Shown here: positions 41,828-53,402 of the stretch, piece by piece
Numbering within the stretch: position 1 is the stretch's first letter
How the letters are laid out: each line of letters opens with the position of its first letter
Source of the DNA: Actinoplanes utahensis
GTDB lineage: Bacteria; Actinomycetota; Actinomycetes; Mycobacteriales; Micromonosporaceae
NCBI RefSeq assembly: GCF_016862455.1
Contig: NZ_BOMZ01000017.1
Span: 29,954-93,953, forward strand
Reading direction: 5' to 3'
DNA length: 64,000 bases
Made by a program: the position numbers and the translations under genes
Notes under the pieces: generated by a model
Databases searched by the model: none
Told to the model about the DNA's origin: nothing
Seen by the model: the letters and a program-made list of their open reading frames with translations, nothing else

Positions 41828-42322
41828 GCTATTTCCGACTCGGATGACGGCCCGGGGATGAGCTTCGGATCATGAGCCGGGGGTCCGGATTGTAGGAACG
41901 CAGACCCGGCAGCCGGGATGGGGTTCGAGCGGCTCGAGGTGAGCGGGCGTGCGGCAGTCGGGGTGAGGTCAAGTGGCGACGGGGGGACCGGAGGCGCGGC
42001 GGTCGGGATGGGGCCAGGTGGCGGCTGGGGGTGAGCGGAGGCGCGGCAGTCGGGGTGAGTGACGCGTGGTCGTCGCGGGGGACCGGCACGGGACGGGTTG
42101 AGGTTTTCGGGGCGATTCAGGTCGTACAACCTGGGTTGGAAGGGTTTGATCGGCCCGCGGAGAGCCGTCGCGGAGTACCCCGTCGGGGTGTATGTGCTGG
42201 GCGGCCCGCGCCTCGGCCGAGGCCCGGCGAGCAGGCCGCATGTCGCTGCGTGACGGTCGATCGGGTGCGGCGCCGGTACCGAAGAGTGTGTGCAAGTTGC
42301 ACCGAGGGGCCGATGCGTCGAT

Positions 42323-43183
42323 ATGGTGGGCGGCGTGGCGAGGCCGACATCGACAGCACGCCGGGAGCTCGGCGGTGAACTGCGCCGGCTTCGCGGTGAG
42401 CGCCGCGCGGTCGACGTCGCTACGGCGCTCGGATGGTCGGAGTCGAAACTCAGCCGGATCGAGACTGCGCACACCGGGATCAGTGAGCCGGACCTGGACC
42501 GGCTGCTCACGTTGTACGGCGTCGCGATCGAGGACCGTGGGCGGCTGCGTGACCTGGCTCGTCGGGGCCGGACGCGGGCGTGGTGGACGGAGTACCGGTC
42601 GTCGGTGCCCGATCCCTACGACGAGTACCTGGCCCTGGAGGGCGAGGCGATGCGGATCGCCGAGTGGGAGGCGCAGGTGGTTCCGGGCCTGCTGCAGACC
42701 GACGAGTACGCGCGTGCGGTGATCGAGGCCGGCGCGGACGTCGACGACTCGGAGATTCTGCGGCGCCGGCTGGCGTTGCGGATGGCCCGGCAGAAGTCGC
42801 CGATCCGGCCGTTGCCGCCGCACCTGCGGATCGTCCTGGACGAGGCGGTCCTGCACCGGCAGATCGGCGGGCCGGAGGTGCAGCGCCGTCAGCTCGACCG
42901 GCTTTATGAGGCCAGTGGGAGTCCGGGGGTGGAGTTGCTGATCCTGCCGTTCGGGGCGGGGGCGCACGCCGGGCTGACCGAGTCGTTCATGATCATGGAG
43001 TTTCCGCCTGGCACCCGTAACCCGGTGGTGCACATCGAAGGGCTGACCGGCGGCCTCTTCAGGGTGAAGCCCGAGGAGATCGACGTCTATCAGAACGCCT
43101 TCGATGACCTGCACGAACGCGCTTCGTCGCCAGAACAGAGCCGAACGGCCATCGCTGAGACGAGGGATCAATTGGCTCGGTGA
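42323..43183 (+). CDS. XRE-family regulator with DUF5753 domain
   Basis: 286-residue actinobacterial regulator. The N-terminal helix-turn-helix (about residues 10-65) includes RRELGGELRRLRGERRAVDV and ALGWSESKLSRIETAHTGIS. The rest is DUF5753, marked by LEGEAMRIAEWEAQVVPGLL and LQTDEYARAVIEAG, and by VVHIEGLTGGLF near the end. GTG 42335 is an equally plausible start. Such genes are usually followed by a small DUF397 gene, as here (51 bases), and related pairs (for example WhiJ-type in Streptomyces) influence development. Confidence 0.9.
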   Translation: MVGGVARPTSTARRELGGELRRLRGERRAVDVATALGWSESKLSRIETAHTGISEPDLDRLLTLYGVAIEDRGRLRDLARRGRTRAWWTEYRSSVPDPYDEYLALEGEAMRIAEWEAQVVPGLLQTDEYARAVIEAGADVDDSEILRRRLALRMARQKSPIRPLPPHLRIVLDEAVLHRQIGGPEVQRRQLDRLYEASGSPGVELLILPFGAGAHAGLTESFMIMEFPPGTRNPVVHIEGLTGGLFRVKPEEIDVYQNAFDDLHERASSPEQSRTAIAETRDQLAR

Positions 43184-43234
43184 TCTTCGTCCGTGGGGTC
43201 CAATGGAGTTGCATTCCACGGTAAGGAGATGACC

Positions 43235-43438
43235 ATGAACGACACCACGCTGACCTGGCGCAAGAGCAGCCGCAGTGGCGCTGCCGGACACTGCGTCGAA
43301 GTCGCCGAGGCCCCGGCCGCGGTGAAGGTTCGCGACTCGAAGGACGTCACCGGCCCGGTGCTCTCCTTCGGCACCGGTGACTGGACCGGCTTCATCGCCG
43401 GAGTTCGTGCAGGGGAGTTCGACCGGCCCGGCGTGTGA
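43235..43438 (+). CDS. DUF397 small protein
   Basis: 67-residue DUF397 protein, the small partner of XRE/DUF5753 regulators. The family core LTWRKSSRSGAAGHCVEVAE (residues 6-25) and VRDSKDVTGPVLSF are clear, as is the final WTGFIAGVRAGEFD. ATG 43235 has AAGGAG six bases upstream; the in-frame ATG at 43229 is too close to it. It likely modulates the upstream regulator by direct binding, as proposed for homologous pairs. Confidence 0.92.
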   Translation: MNDTTLTWRKSSRSGAAGHCVEVAEAPAAVKVRDSKDVTGPVLSFGTGDWTGFIAGVRAGEFDRPGV

Positions 43439-43450
43439 CCGGTGCGCGCC

Positions 43451-43483
43451 ACGGGCGGTCCCGGTCCGGGGCCGCCCGTTTTT
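43451..43483 (+). terminator. intrinsic terminator after the DUF397 gene
   Basis: ACGGGCGG (43451-43458) pairs with CCGCCCGT (43472-43479), with further G-C pairs inside, and TTTTTCT follows. It separates the XRE/DUF397 unit from mtrA. Confidence 0.92.
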
Positions 43484-43555
43484 CTATGTCTGCGAGTAGG
43501 CTCCCGGGCAAGATCGCCCCCCAGGTAGCGCGAGGACCGGGAGGACAGTGCAATA

Positions 43556-44254
43556 TTGGACCGCATGAGAGCCCGGGTACTGGTCGTCGATGACGATCCC
43601 GCGTTGGCCGAGATGCTCGGCATCGTCCTGCGCAGCGAGGGATTCCTTCCCTCCTTCGTCGCGGACGGTGAGCGTGCCCTGGCCGCCTTCCGGGAGAACC
43701 GCCCGGACATCGTCCTGCTCGACCTGATGCTGCCGGGCATGAGCGGCATCGACGTCGCACGGGCGATCCGCGCCGAGTCGGGTGTCCCGATCGTGATGCT
43801 GACCGCCAAGAGCGACACCGTGGACGTGGTGCTGGGCCTGGAGTCCGGCGCCGACGACTACGTGGTGAAGCCGTTCAAGCCCAAGGAACTGGTCGCCCGG
43901 ATGCGGGCCCGGCTGCGCCGCGGTGAGGACGCCGCGCCGGAGATGCTGACCATCGGCCCGCCCGGCAACCAGATCACCATCGACGTCCCGGCGCACACCG
44001 TGGCCCGCGACGGCGAGGAGGTGAAGCTCACCCCGCTGGAGTTCGACCTGCTGGTGGCGCTGGCCCGCAAGCCGCGCCAGGTCTTCACCCGCGAGGTGCT
44101 GCTGGAGCAGGTCTGGGGTTACCGGCATGCCGCCGACACCCGGCTGGTCAACGTGCACGTCCAGCGGCTGCGCGCCAAGATAGAGCCGGATCCGGAGCGG
44201 CCGGAGATCATCCTGACGGTCCGTGGTGTCGGCTACAAGGCGGGCACCGGGTGA
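43556..44254 (+). CDS. mtrA: response regulator MtrA
   Basis: 232-residue OmpR/PhoB-type response regulator, the essential MtrA of actinobacteria controlling cell-wall and division genes. The receiver has the acidic pocket VVDDDPAL (Asp 12-14), phospho-acceptor Asp 56 in DIVLLDLMLPGMSGIDV, and Lys in VMLTAKSDTVD. The winged helix carries LTPLEFDLLVALARKPRQVF and VWGYRHAADTRLVNVHVQRL, nearly identical to M. tuberculosis MtrA. TTG 43556 is chosen since GGGAGGAC lies about 10 bases before it and it aligns with the MDTMRQR start of the mycobacterial protein; ATG 43565 is the alternative. Confidence 0.95.
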   Translation: MDRMRARVLVVDDDPALAEMLGIVLRSEGFLPSFVADGERALAAFRENRPDIVLLDLMLPGMSGIDVARAIRAESGVPIVMLTAKSDTVDVVLGLESGADDYVVKPFKPKELVARMRARLRRGEDAAPEMLTIGPPGNQITIDVPAHTVARDGEEVKLTPLEFDLLVALARKPRQVFTREVLLEQVWGYRHAADTRLVNVHVQRLRAKIEPDPERPEIILTVRGVGYKAGTG

Positions 44255-44268
44255 CCGCTTCCAGCGGC

Positions 44269-44274
44269 TAACCT
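44269..44274 (+). promoter_or_regulatory. mtrB: -10 box TAACCT before mtrB
   Basis: TAACCT ends 9 bases before ATG 44284 and begins 15 bases after the mtrA stop. It may give an internal leaderless transcript of mtrB-lpqB besides the full operon. Confidence 0.4.
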
Positions 44275-44283
44275 TGCCGCGAG

Positions 44284-45939
44284 ATGCGTGCTCCGACCTG
44301 GCTCCCGATGCCCGTGCGCCGTGCCCTGCGAGTGGTGCGGCGCTGGTGGCGCGTGGTCGCCCACCACCTGCAGCGTTTCACGGCGCCGGCCCGCCGGGCC
44401 TGGCGCCGTTCGCTGCAGCTGCGAGTGGTGGCGCTCACCCTGGTCGCGTCCAGCCTGCTGGTCGGCACCTTCGGGGCGTACATCGCCAATCGCAGCGCCG
44501 AGATCCTGCTGAGCCGTGCCGAGCGTGAGGCCGACACGGTGATGAGCAGCAAGGTGGAGTACGCGTTCCGCCAGCTCACCCTCTACCCGCAGGCCCGTGA
44601 CCCGGAGCTGCCCAGCGCGATCAACGACCTGGTCAACGAGCTGGCCGACGGCGATCCGGCGGCCCGCGGCAAGACGATCATCTCGATCCGGGCGGAGCGG
44701 CACACCGACCAGCTCCAGGCCGTCGCCGTGCCCAGCGACGTGGATACCCGGGCCCTGCTCACCGCCGAGATGATCAGCAGGGTGTCGTCCGGCTCGGGGC
44801 GCAAGGCGAGCCAGATCCGGACCGCCGAGATCAACGGCGAGACGATCAAATACCTGGTGTACGGGTCACCCGTGCCGACCAAGTTCGGCCATGTCGAGCT
44901 CTACTACATGGTCCCGCTGACCAGCGAGGACCAGGACGCCAACCTGATCCGCACCACGGTGCTGGCCACCGGTCTGGCCCTGGTGATCCTGCTGGGTGTG
45001 GTGGCGGGCCTGGTCACCCGGCTGGTGGTGACCCCGGTCCGGGTCGCCGCACGGACCGCCCAGCGGCTCTCCGCGGGCCTGCTCGACCAGCGGATGAAGG
45101 TCAACGGCGAGGACGACCTGGCGCTGCTGGCGGCGGCGTTCAACCAGATGGCGGCCAACCTGCAGCGGCAGATCGTGCGGCTGGAGGAGATGTCCCGGCT
45201 GCAGCGGCGGTTCACCTCGGACGTGTCGCACGAGCTGCGGACGCCGTTGACGACCGTACGGATGGCCGCCGATCTGATCTTCTCCGAGCGGGAGGATTTC
45301 GATCCGGCCGTCGCGCGCAGCGCCGAGCTGCTGCAGGCCGAGCTGGACCGCTTCGAGGAGCTGCTCACCGACCTGCTGGAGATCAGCCGGTTCGACGCCG
45401 GGTTCGCCGCGCTGGACGCCGAGCACACCGACCTGGTCCCGATCGCCGAGCGGGTGGCCGAGCGGCTGTCCGGCCTGGCCGAGCGGGTCGGTGTCGAGCT
45501 GGACCTGCGCCTGCCGGACACCCCGGTGATCGCCGAGGTCGACCCCCGGCGGGTCGAGCGGGTGCTGCGCAACCTGGTGGGCAACGCGATCGAGCACGGC
45601 GAGGCGAAACCGGTGCAGATCACCATGGCGACCGACGACGCGGCGGTGGCGATCACCGTCCGCGACCACGGCATCGGCTTGAAACCCGGCGAGGAGCGCC
45701 TGGTGTTCAACCGGTTCTGGCGGGCCGATCCGTCCCGGGCCCGGCAGACCGGCGGCACCGGACTCGGCCTGTCCATCAGCGTCGAGGACGCCCGGCTGCA
45801 CGGCGGGTGGCTGGAGGCGTGGGGTGCGCCCGGCGAGGGCGCCCAGTTCCGTCTGACCCTGCCGGTGCGGGCCGGTGACCGGCTGGTCGCCGCGCCGTTG
45901 CCGTTGATCCCCCGGGACCGGACCGCGGAGGTGAGCTGA
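44284..45939 (+). CDS. mtrB: sensor histidine kinase MtrB
   Basis: 551-residue membrane kinase partner of MtrA. Two membrane segments (about residues 50-70 and 225-247) flank an extracellular sensor region. A HAMP domain follows (RTAQRLSAGLLDQRM), then HisKA with phospho-His 316 in FTSDVSHELRTPLTTVRMAA, and an HATPase with NLVGNAIEHGEAKPVQ, DHGIGL and GGTGLGLSI. ATG 44284 is 29 bases after mtrA. Its stop overlaps the lpqB start (ATGA-type overlap), giving the canonical mtrA-mtrB-lpqB operon. Confidence 0.95.
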   Translation: MRAPTWLPMPVRRALRVVRRWWRVVAHHLQRFTAPARRAWRRSLQLRVVALTLVASSLLVGTFGAYIANRSAEILLSRAEREADTVMSSKVEYAFRQLTLYPQARDPELPSAINDLVNELADGDPAARGKTIISIRAERHTDQLQAVAVPSDVDTRALLTAEMISRVSSGSGRKASQIRTAEINGETIKYLVYGSPVPTKFGHVELYYMVPLTSEDQDANLIRTTVLATGLALVILLGVVAGLVTRLVVTPVRVAARTAQRLSAGLLDQRMKVNGEDDLALLAAAFNQMAANLQRQIVRLEEMSRLQRRFTSDVSHELRTPLTTVRMAADLIFSEREDFDPAVARSAELLQAELDRFEELLTDLLEISRFDAGFAALDAEHTDLVPIAERVAERLSGLAERVGVELDLRLPDTPVIAEVDPRRVERVLRNLVGNAIEHGEAKPVQITMATDDAAVAITVRDHGIGLKPGEERLVFNRFWRADPSRARQTGGTGLGLSISVEDARLHGGWLEAWGAPGEGAQFRLTLPVRAGDRLVAAPLPLIPRDRTAEVS

Positions 45940-47756
45940 TGGTGCGCCGTGTGATCGCCGGTGCGGCAGTCGTCGTGCTGTTGCTGGGCGGCTGCGGGAT
46001 CGCCGACGAGTCCGGGGTGACGGACCTCGGCCCCGGCCCGTCCGGCGGCACCTCGACGGGCAACGGGAGTTCACGCAACCAGGTCACCCGGGATTCGACG
46101 AGCGACCGGGTGCAGTTCGTCAACAACTATCTGCGGGCCGCCGCCGGCGACTACGACGGCGCCCTGGAGCGGGTCAAGCAGTTCATGTCGCCTGCCGCGC
46201 GGGCTAGATTCAGCCCGGCCGCCACTCTGCGGGTGATCCGGCTCACCAGCTCACCGCTGCTGGACGCCGGACAGGAGCGGGTCAGCATCGACTACGAACT
46301 GGTCGGCACGCTCGGCAAGAACGGCCTGCTGGAGCCGGCCGCCGAGCGCTCCAACACGGTCAGCCGATATGAGTTCGGCTTGGAGGAGGTCACCGGCGAC
46401 GGCCTCTACGTCACGAACGCGCCGCCGTTCCTGCTGCTCAGTGACACCGCGCTGGCCGACTTCTACGACGAGCGGACGATCTACTTCTGGAACACCGAGC
46501 GCACCGGCCTGGTTCCGGACGTGCGGTACCTGCTGAACGACGTGCCGATCGAGCAGGAACCGACGGTCATCCTGAACTGGCTGATCGCCGGCCCGGCACC
46601 GTGGCTGCGGGACGCGGTCGAGGTCCTGCCGGACGGCACCAAGCTGGAGGGCAAGGTCCCCGAGATCGATCAGGACCGCTTGGTGATCACGCTGAGCGCG
46701 CAGGCCCTGCCGACCGAGGGCACCGAGCAGGCGCTGGACCGGTTGCGCCGGCAGGTGCAGTGGTCGCTGCGCCGGCTGCTCCCGGAGTTCCTGGATCTGC
46801 GGGTCGGCCACCAGGAGACCCGCAGCTACTCCGGCACCGACTTCCTGACCAGCAACCTGGCCTACCGCTCGGGCTCGGTCTCCCCGGAGCGGTACGTGGT
46901 CTACAACCGCGCCATCCGGCGGCTGGAGGACATCGAGCGGCCGAACGCCGACTCGGTCCCGGGCATCGCCGCGGAAGCCAACAAGGACATCTCCCGCGCC
47001 GCCCTGAGCACCTCCGGCACGGACATCTTCACCGCCGTGGTGACCGGCTCCGGCAAGGGCGAGCAGCTCCGGGTGGGCACCGCCCCGCTCGGCACGACGG
47101 CCGCGCTGAAGGACGTCTCCGGCCTGCCGCCCGGTATCGGCTACCCGGTGTGGGCGATCACCCCGGTCGCGGGGACCGAGGGCGGGGTCGGGCTGGTGAT
47201 AGCGGACGGCAGGCTCTGGCGCTTCCAGGCGCAGGGCGGCCCGGCGCAACTGGTCCAGTGGCAGGGCGTGGACGGGCCGATCAGCGCGATAACCGTCGCG
47301 CCGGACGGGCACCGGGTGGCCCTCGTCGCCGGCGGCCGGCTCTACCGGGCGGTCCTCACCGTCAGTGGAGACCGGCTGGCGCTGGCGCTGTCCGGGCTGG
47401 AGGAGCTGGAACCGCCGTTGCGGACCGTGACAGCGGTGGACTTCAGCGGCGAATCCTGGCTCACCGTGAGCGGCGTGGGCAACGGCGACCGGACCGCCAT
47501 GCTGAACGTGTCGATCGACGGGGCGCTGCAGTCGGACGTGGTGCGGGACATGGGCAAGGTCTCGGTGACCTACCTGACGGCCTGCCCGGCGAACCCGGCG
47601 CTCAGCGCGTTCGGCACTTCGGTGCTCTACTCGACCGGCAGCGACGCGTGGGAGGCGTTCACCACCTCCCTGCAGATCACCGCCGAGCACCTGGCCGGAC
47701 CGCCCGAGCAGAAACGCGACGGCGTGGTGCCCGGCGCGCCGCTGTTCCTGAACTGA
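45939..47756 (+). CDS. lpqB: lipoprotein LpqB (GerMN, beta-propeller)
   Basis: 605-residue lipoprotein that in mycobacteria binds the MtrB sensor domain and tunes MtrA phosphorylation. The signal ends in the lipobox LLLGGC (lipidated Cys about residue 20). A GerMN domain (about 190-320) contains LVPDVRYLLNDVP and the ITLSAQALPTEGTEQALDRL stretch. The C-terminal 270 residues form a beta-propeller-like repeat region (RLWRFQAQGGPAQLVQW, VAPDGHRVALVAGGRLYRAV). Starting inside the mtrB stop and ending 1 base before the comF-like ATG, it is fully coupled. Confidence 0.93.
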   Translation: MVRRVIAGAAVVVLLLGGCGIADESGVTDLGPGPSGGTSTGNGSSRNQVTRDSTSDRVQFVNNYLRAAAGDYDGALERVKQFMSPAARARFSPAATLRVIRLTSSPLLDAGQERVSIDYELVGTLGKNGLLEPAAERSNTVSRYEFGLEEVTGDGLYVTNAPPFLLLSDTALADFYDERTIYFWNTERTGLVPDVRYLLNDVPIEQEPTVILNWLIAGPAPWLRDAVEVLPDGTKLEGKVPEIDQDRLVITLSAQALPTEGTEQALDRLRRQVQWSLRRLLPEFLDLRVGHQETRSYSGTDFLTSNLAYRSGSVSPERYVVYNRAIRRLEDIERPNADSVPGIAAEANKDISRAALSTSGTDIFTAVVTGSGKGEQLRVGTAPLGTTAALKDVSGLPPGIGYPVWAITPVAGTEGGVGLVIADGRLWRFQAQGGPAQLVQWQGVDGPISAITVAPDGHRVALVAGGRLYRAVLTVSGDRLALALSGLEELEPPLRTVTAVDFSGESWLTVSGVGNGDRTAMLNVSIDGALQSDVVRDMGKVSVTYLTACPANPALSAFGTSVLYSTGSDAWEAFTTSLQITAEHLAGPPEQKRDGVVPGAPLFLN

Positions 47757-47757
47757 C

Positions 47758-48474
47758 ATGGTTCTGGGGGAGCTGGCCGATCTGGTGCTGCCCGGCGTGT
47801 GCGCGGGGTGCGGGGCGGAGCGGGTGCGGCTCACCTACGGGACCTGTGCGGGCTGTGTGGCGGAGCTGGAGAGGCTGCGGCCCCGGGTTGCCGTGCCGAC
47901 CCCACCGCCGGCCGGGTTTCCGTCCTGCGTGGCGGTCGGGGCGTACGGCGGGGCGCTGCGGGGCGCGCTCCTGGCGTACAAGGAGAAGGGCCGGCACCGG
48001 CTCGCCCGGCCGCTCGGCGCGCTGCTGGCCGGCGCCGTCGCGGCGCTCGCGCCCCGGGACCGGCCGGTGACCCTGATCCCGGTGCCGTCCACGTCGGCGG
48101 CGCGCCGGGAGCGGTACGGCGACCACATGGCCCGGCTCGCCGGCCACGCGGCCCGCCGGTTGCGGACGGCCGGTTACCGGGTCGACGTCGTGCAGCCGCT
48201 GCGTGCACTGCCGCGTCCTGACTCAACGTCATTGGATGCATCCGAACGGGCGACCGTAGCTGTCAATTCCCTGCGAATGACACCCCGAATCAGCGTTCTG
48301 CGGCGCGACGGGAGATCCCGAGGCACGCTTGTGGTGGCGGATGACATCGTCACCACCGGGGCCACTCTGGCGGCGGTGGCACGCCGGCTTGAGGAGGCGG
48401 ACATGCAGGTCACAGGTGCCGCAGTGCTCGCAGCGACGCAATTGCGCGGAACCCGTCCCGGCATTGGCCTCTGA
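47758..48474 (+). CDS. ComF-family phosphoribosyltransferase-like protein
   Basis: 238-residue ComF family protein. The N-terminal zinc ribbon has CAGCGAERVRLTYGTCAGC (residues 14-32). The PRTase fold carries the PRPP-binding loop LVVADDIVTTGATLAAVARR (about 192-211). Competence-linked in Bacillus; in actinobacteria it is a conserved gene after lpqB with unproven function (Rv3242c in M. tuberculosis). It begins 1 base after the lpqB stop and ends at a strong hairpin. Confidence 0.88.
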   Translation: MVLGELADLVLPGVCAGCGAERVRLTYGTCAGCVAELERLRPRVAVPTPPPAGFPSCVAVGAYGGALRGALLAYKEKGRHRLARPLGALLAGAVAALAPRDRPVTLIPVPSTSAARRERYGDHMARLAGHAARRLRTAGYRVDVVQPLRALPRPDSTSLDASERATVAVNSLRMTPRISVLRRDGRSRGTLVVADDIVTTGATLAAVARRLEEADMQVTGAAVLAATQLRGTRPGIGL

Positions 48475-48475
48475 C

Positions 48476-48509
48476 CTGACCTTCGGGTGCCGATAGAGGC
48501 GAAGGTCAG
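48476..48509 (+). terminator. hairpin after the comF-like gene
   Basis: CTGACCTTCG (48476-48485) and CGAAGGTCAG (48500-48509) form a perfect 10-bp stem directly after the stop codon. No T-run follows; it may be a GC-type actinobacterial terminator. Confidence 0.65.
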
Positions 48510-48743
48510 CCTTCCGGTATCCCGAACGAGGGGTGACGGGCGGGCATAGGCAGGTTAGCGTCTAGGTGACGAGGACGAGTGACATACCCGTCCGCCACCG
48601 GGAGCGCTTCCGCCGCACCGGAAAGGAGTCGTCTCACTCTCATAGGCCGTGTCAGGTGGTCGATCCCGACACGGCGTTTTCACCCAGTAGCCGGCTGCGC
48701 CGTGAATCGGCGCCCGCAAGCACAACGTTGGGGGAGGTCACGA
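48510..48743 (+). promoter_or_regulatory. hpf: hpf promoter and leader with internal terminator-like hairpin
   Basis: A promoter-like TAGCGT/TCTAGGT cluster lies near 48556-48567. Within the leader GCCGTGTC (48646-48653) and GACACGGC (48668-48675) form an 8-bp stem followed by GTTTT (48676-48680), a Rho-independent terminator shape placed 63 bases before the start codon. A GGAAAGGAG at 48619-48627 has no start codon in range. Confidence 0.5.
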
Positions 48744-49361
48744 GTGGACATTGTCGTCAAGGGCCGCAACGTAGAGGTTCCCGACCACTATCGAGAGCAT
48801 GTCGCCGACAAGCTGAGCAAGGTCGAGCGTTACGACCAGAAGCTGATGAGGGCGGACGTGGAGTTGTTCCACGAACGCAACCCGCGACAGGCCGACATCT
48901 GCCAGCGTGTCGAGATCACGGTCATGACCAAGGGACCGGTGGTACGCGCCGAGGCCCAGGCACAGGATTTCTACGCAGCTCTGGACTGCGCCATCAACAA
49001 ACTGGACGCCCGGCTGCGACGCTCCGCCGACCGGCGCCGGGTGCACCGCGGGCGGCACGCGCCGATCTCCGTCGCCGCCGCCACCGCGAACCTCCCCACC
49101 GACCTGACCACCGGCCGGACCGCCACGCTGACCGAGCCGGCGCTCGACACCGAGCCGACCGAGCACGACGAGAACCAGCCGTGGCGCATCGTGCGGGAGA
49201 AAGAGCACCCGGCCGAGCCGATGACCGTCGACGACGCCCTCTTCCAGATGGAGCTCGTCGGCCACGACTTCTACCTGTTCCATGACAAGGAGAGCGGCCG
49301 GCCCAGTGTCGTCTACCGCCGCCGTGGCTACGACTACGGCATTCTCAGCCTAGGCATGTGA
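48744..49361 (+). CDS. hpf: long-form ribosome hibernation promoting factor
   Basis: 205-residue long HPF that pairs 70S ribosomes into inactive 100S dimers during dormancy or stress. The N-terminal S30AE domain (1-100) begins DIVVKGRNVEVPDHYREHVA. The C-terminal dimerisation domain (about 150-205) has REKEHPAEPMTVDDALFQME, VGHDFYLFHD and VVYRRRGYDYGILSL. GTG 48744 is set by GGGGGAGG at 48730-48737; in-frame upstream extension lacks a ribosome site. It precedes secA by about 1 kb, with a convergent GNAT gene between. Confidence 0.93.
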   Translation: MDIVVKGRNVEVPDHYREHVADKLSKVERYDQKLMRADVELFHERNPRQADICQRVEITVMTKGPVVRAEAQAQDFYAALDCAINKLDARLRRSADRRRVHRGRHAPISVAAATANLPTDLTTGRTATLTEPALDTEPTEHDENQPWRIVREKEHPAEPMTVDDALFQMELVGHDFYLFHDKESGRPSVVYRRRGYDYGILSLGM

Positions 49362-50231
49362 CGTTCCGTTCTCGCCGGAGACCTGTGCGAGCAGGTCTTC
49401 GGCGAGCAGCACGTACTGCAGGTCGTCGGTGCGGGTCCCGCCCGGGCCCGGCAGCCGCGAGCGCAGGTACGCCTCCCGCGTGAAACCGGCCTTCTCCAGC
49501 ACCCGCTGCGACCCGACGTTCGTCGGCAGGGTGCCGGCGATCAGTCGCGCGATGCCCGTCTCAGCGAAGGCCCACAGCGCGACCAGCTGTGCTGCCCGGC
49601 TGGTGAAACCCCTTCTGCGGTACGACGGGAGCATGCTGTACCCGATCATCGCCTGACCGGTCGGCGGCTCCTGGTAGTACAGGTCGATCTGGCCCGCCCG
49701 CTCGCCGGTCGCCGCGTCCAGGATCACCATGTCGGCCCGCTGCCCGGCCAGCCAGTGCGCCGCCGACCGGGTGCAGCGCCGGTGGATCTCCCCGGCCGAT
49801 TTCACCTCGGCCGGGACGCTGGTGGCCACCACGTCCGGGATGCCGTGCAACTCGGTGTAGAAGTCGATGTCACTCGCCCCGAGCGGCCGCAGGGTGACCA
49901 CGCCGTCGGTGAGCACGCCCTCCGGCAGGTCGGGGAGCAGGCGCGGAGTCGGGCCCTCCGGGTCGCCGGGCAGCCGCGACCAGACCAGCAGCTCCGGGTC
50001 GCCACGCCGGACGCCCTCCCGGGTGTAACCGGCGGCGATGGCGGCCCGCTGCGCCGCCACGTCCTCCCAGCGGGTCAGCAGCTCCAGGCGGCCGGCCTGC
50101 CCGCCCACGGCCGTGCCGGTCTCCTCGTCGACGACCGCCCACGACCCGGGGGCGACCTCCCGGAGCCGGACTCCACGGCCGGAACCCGCGTCCTCGACCC
50201 GCTTCCCACTGTTCTGATCCACATGGCCCAT
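49350..50231 (-). CDS. GNAT-family N-acetyltransferase
   Basis: 293-residue acetyltransferase. Residues 110-293 are a RimJ/RimL-type GNAT fold: VTLRPLGASDIDFYTELHGI, IGYSMLPSYRRRGFTSRAAQ (acetyl-CoA loop) and LPTNVGSQRVLEKAGFTREA. The first 110 residues are an unassigned alpha/beta segment. The start is uncertain: ATG 50231 has GGGAAGG directly abutting it and GTG 50222 has better spacing. It overlaps hpf convergently by 12 bases and is divergent from secA. Substrate unknown. Confidence 0.82.
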   Translation of the reverse strand: MGHVDQNSGKRVEDAGSGRGVRLREVAPGSWAVVDEETGTAVGGQAGRLELLTRWEDVAAQRAAIAAGYTREGVRRGDPELLVWSRLPGDPEGPTPRLLPDLPEGVLTDGVVTLRPLGASDIDFYTELHGIPDVVATSVPAEVKSAGEIHRRCTRSAAHWLAGQRADMVILDAATGERAGQIDLYYQEPPTGQAMIGYSMLPSYRRRGFTSRAAQLVALWAFAETGIARLIAGTLPTNVGSQRVLEKAGFTREAYLRSRLPGPGGTRTDDLQYVLLAEDLLAQVSGENGTSHA

Positions 50232-50369
50232 CCTTCCCGGGACGCGCCCGGCCGCCAAACACGTTCAGAACGAGTCGGAGGCTGCGCTGTCAGCGAACTT
50301 CACGGTGCCTTTCGCCCCCTTTGCATCTTTCAGCGGAGGCCAGGGTCACAGGTCTTCGGTGAAGGTGCC

Positions 50370-50375
50370 TACGAT
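50370..50375 (+). promoter_or_regulatory. secA: -10 box TACGAT for secA
   Basis: TACGAT suggests transcription from about 50382, giving a leader of about 27 bases with AGGGGAG (50393-50399) as ribosome site for GTG 50409. Confidence 0.45.
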
Positions 50376-50408
50376 GGTTCGGCAGACTGTCTAGGGGAGC
50401 GTTGACCC

Positions 50409-53333
<2,925 letters not shown>

Positions 53334-53360
53334 TCTTCTGAGCGCCCGCCAGCTCTACTG

Positions 53361-53402
53361 ACGGCCCGCGGTGGCCCGGCTCACGCTGGCCCCGCGGGCC
53401 GT
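53361..53402 (+). terminator. hairpin after secA
   Basis: ACGGCCCGCGG (53361-53371) and its exact complement CCGCGGGCCGT (53392-53402) form an 11-bp stem, 27 bases after the stop. The right arm runs into the 16-base repeat. Confidence 0.65.

Larger units (their letters stand above)
41316..42322. other. 1-kb gene-poor region between manA and the XRE gene
   Basis: No protein gene is convincing; the long frames here are proline- or arginine-rich shadows. The region holds CCGTCCCGGGCCGnCCGCCC twice (about 41359-41415), an inverted repeat at 41522-41574, a GTGGCTC/GAGCCAC pair (41651-41673), an AT-rich promoter at 41696 and a strong terminator at 41792-41827. Confidence 0.7.

Noticed and set aside
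41494..42510. 338-codon minus-strand frame in the gene-poor region
   Set aside because: Ser/Pro/Arg-rich, overlaps the XRE start, lacks a ribosome site and any domain.
48579..48743. N-terminal extension of HPF in frame upstream
   Set aside because: It would cross the leader hairpin, lacks a ribosome site and is not part of the S30AE domain; GGGGGAGG fixes the start at 48744.
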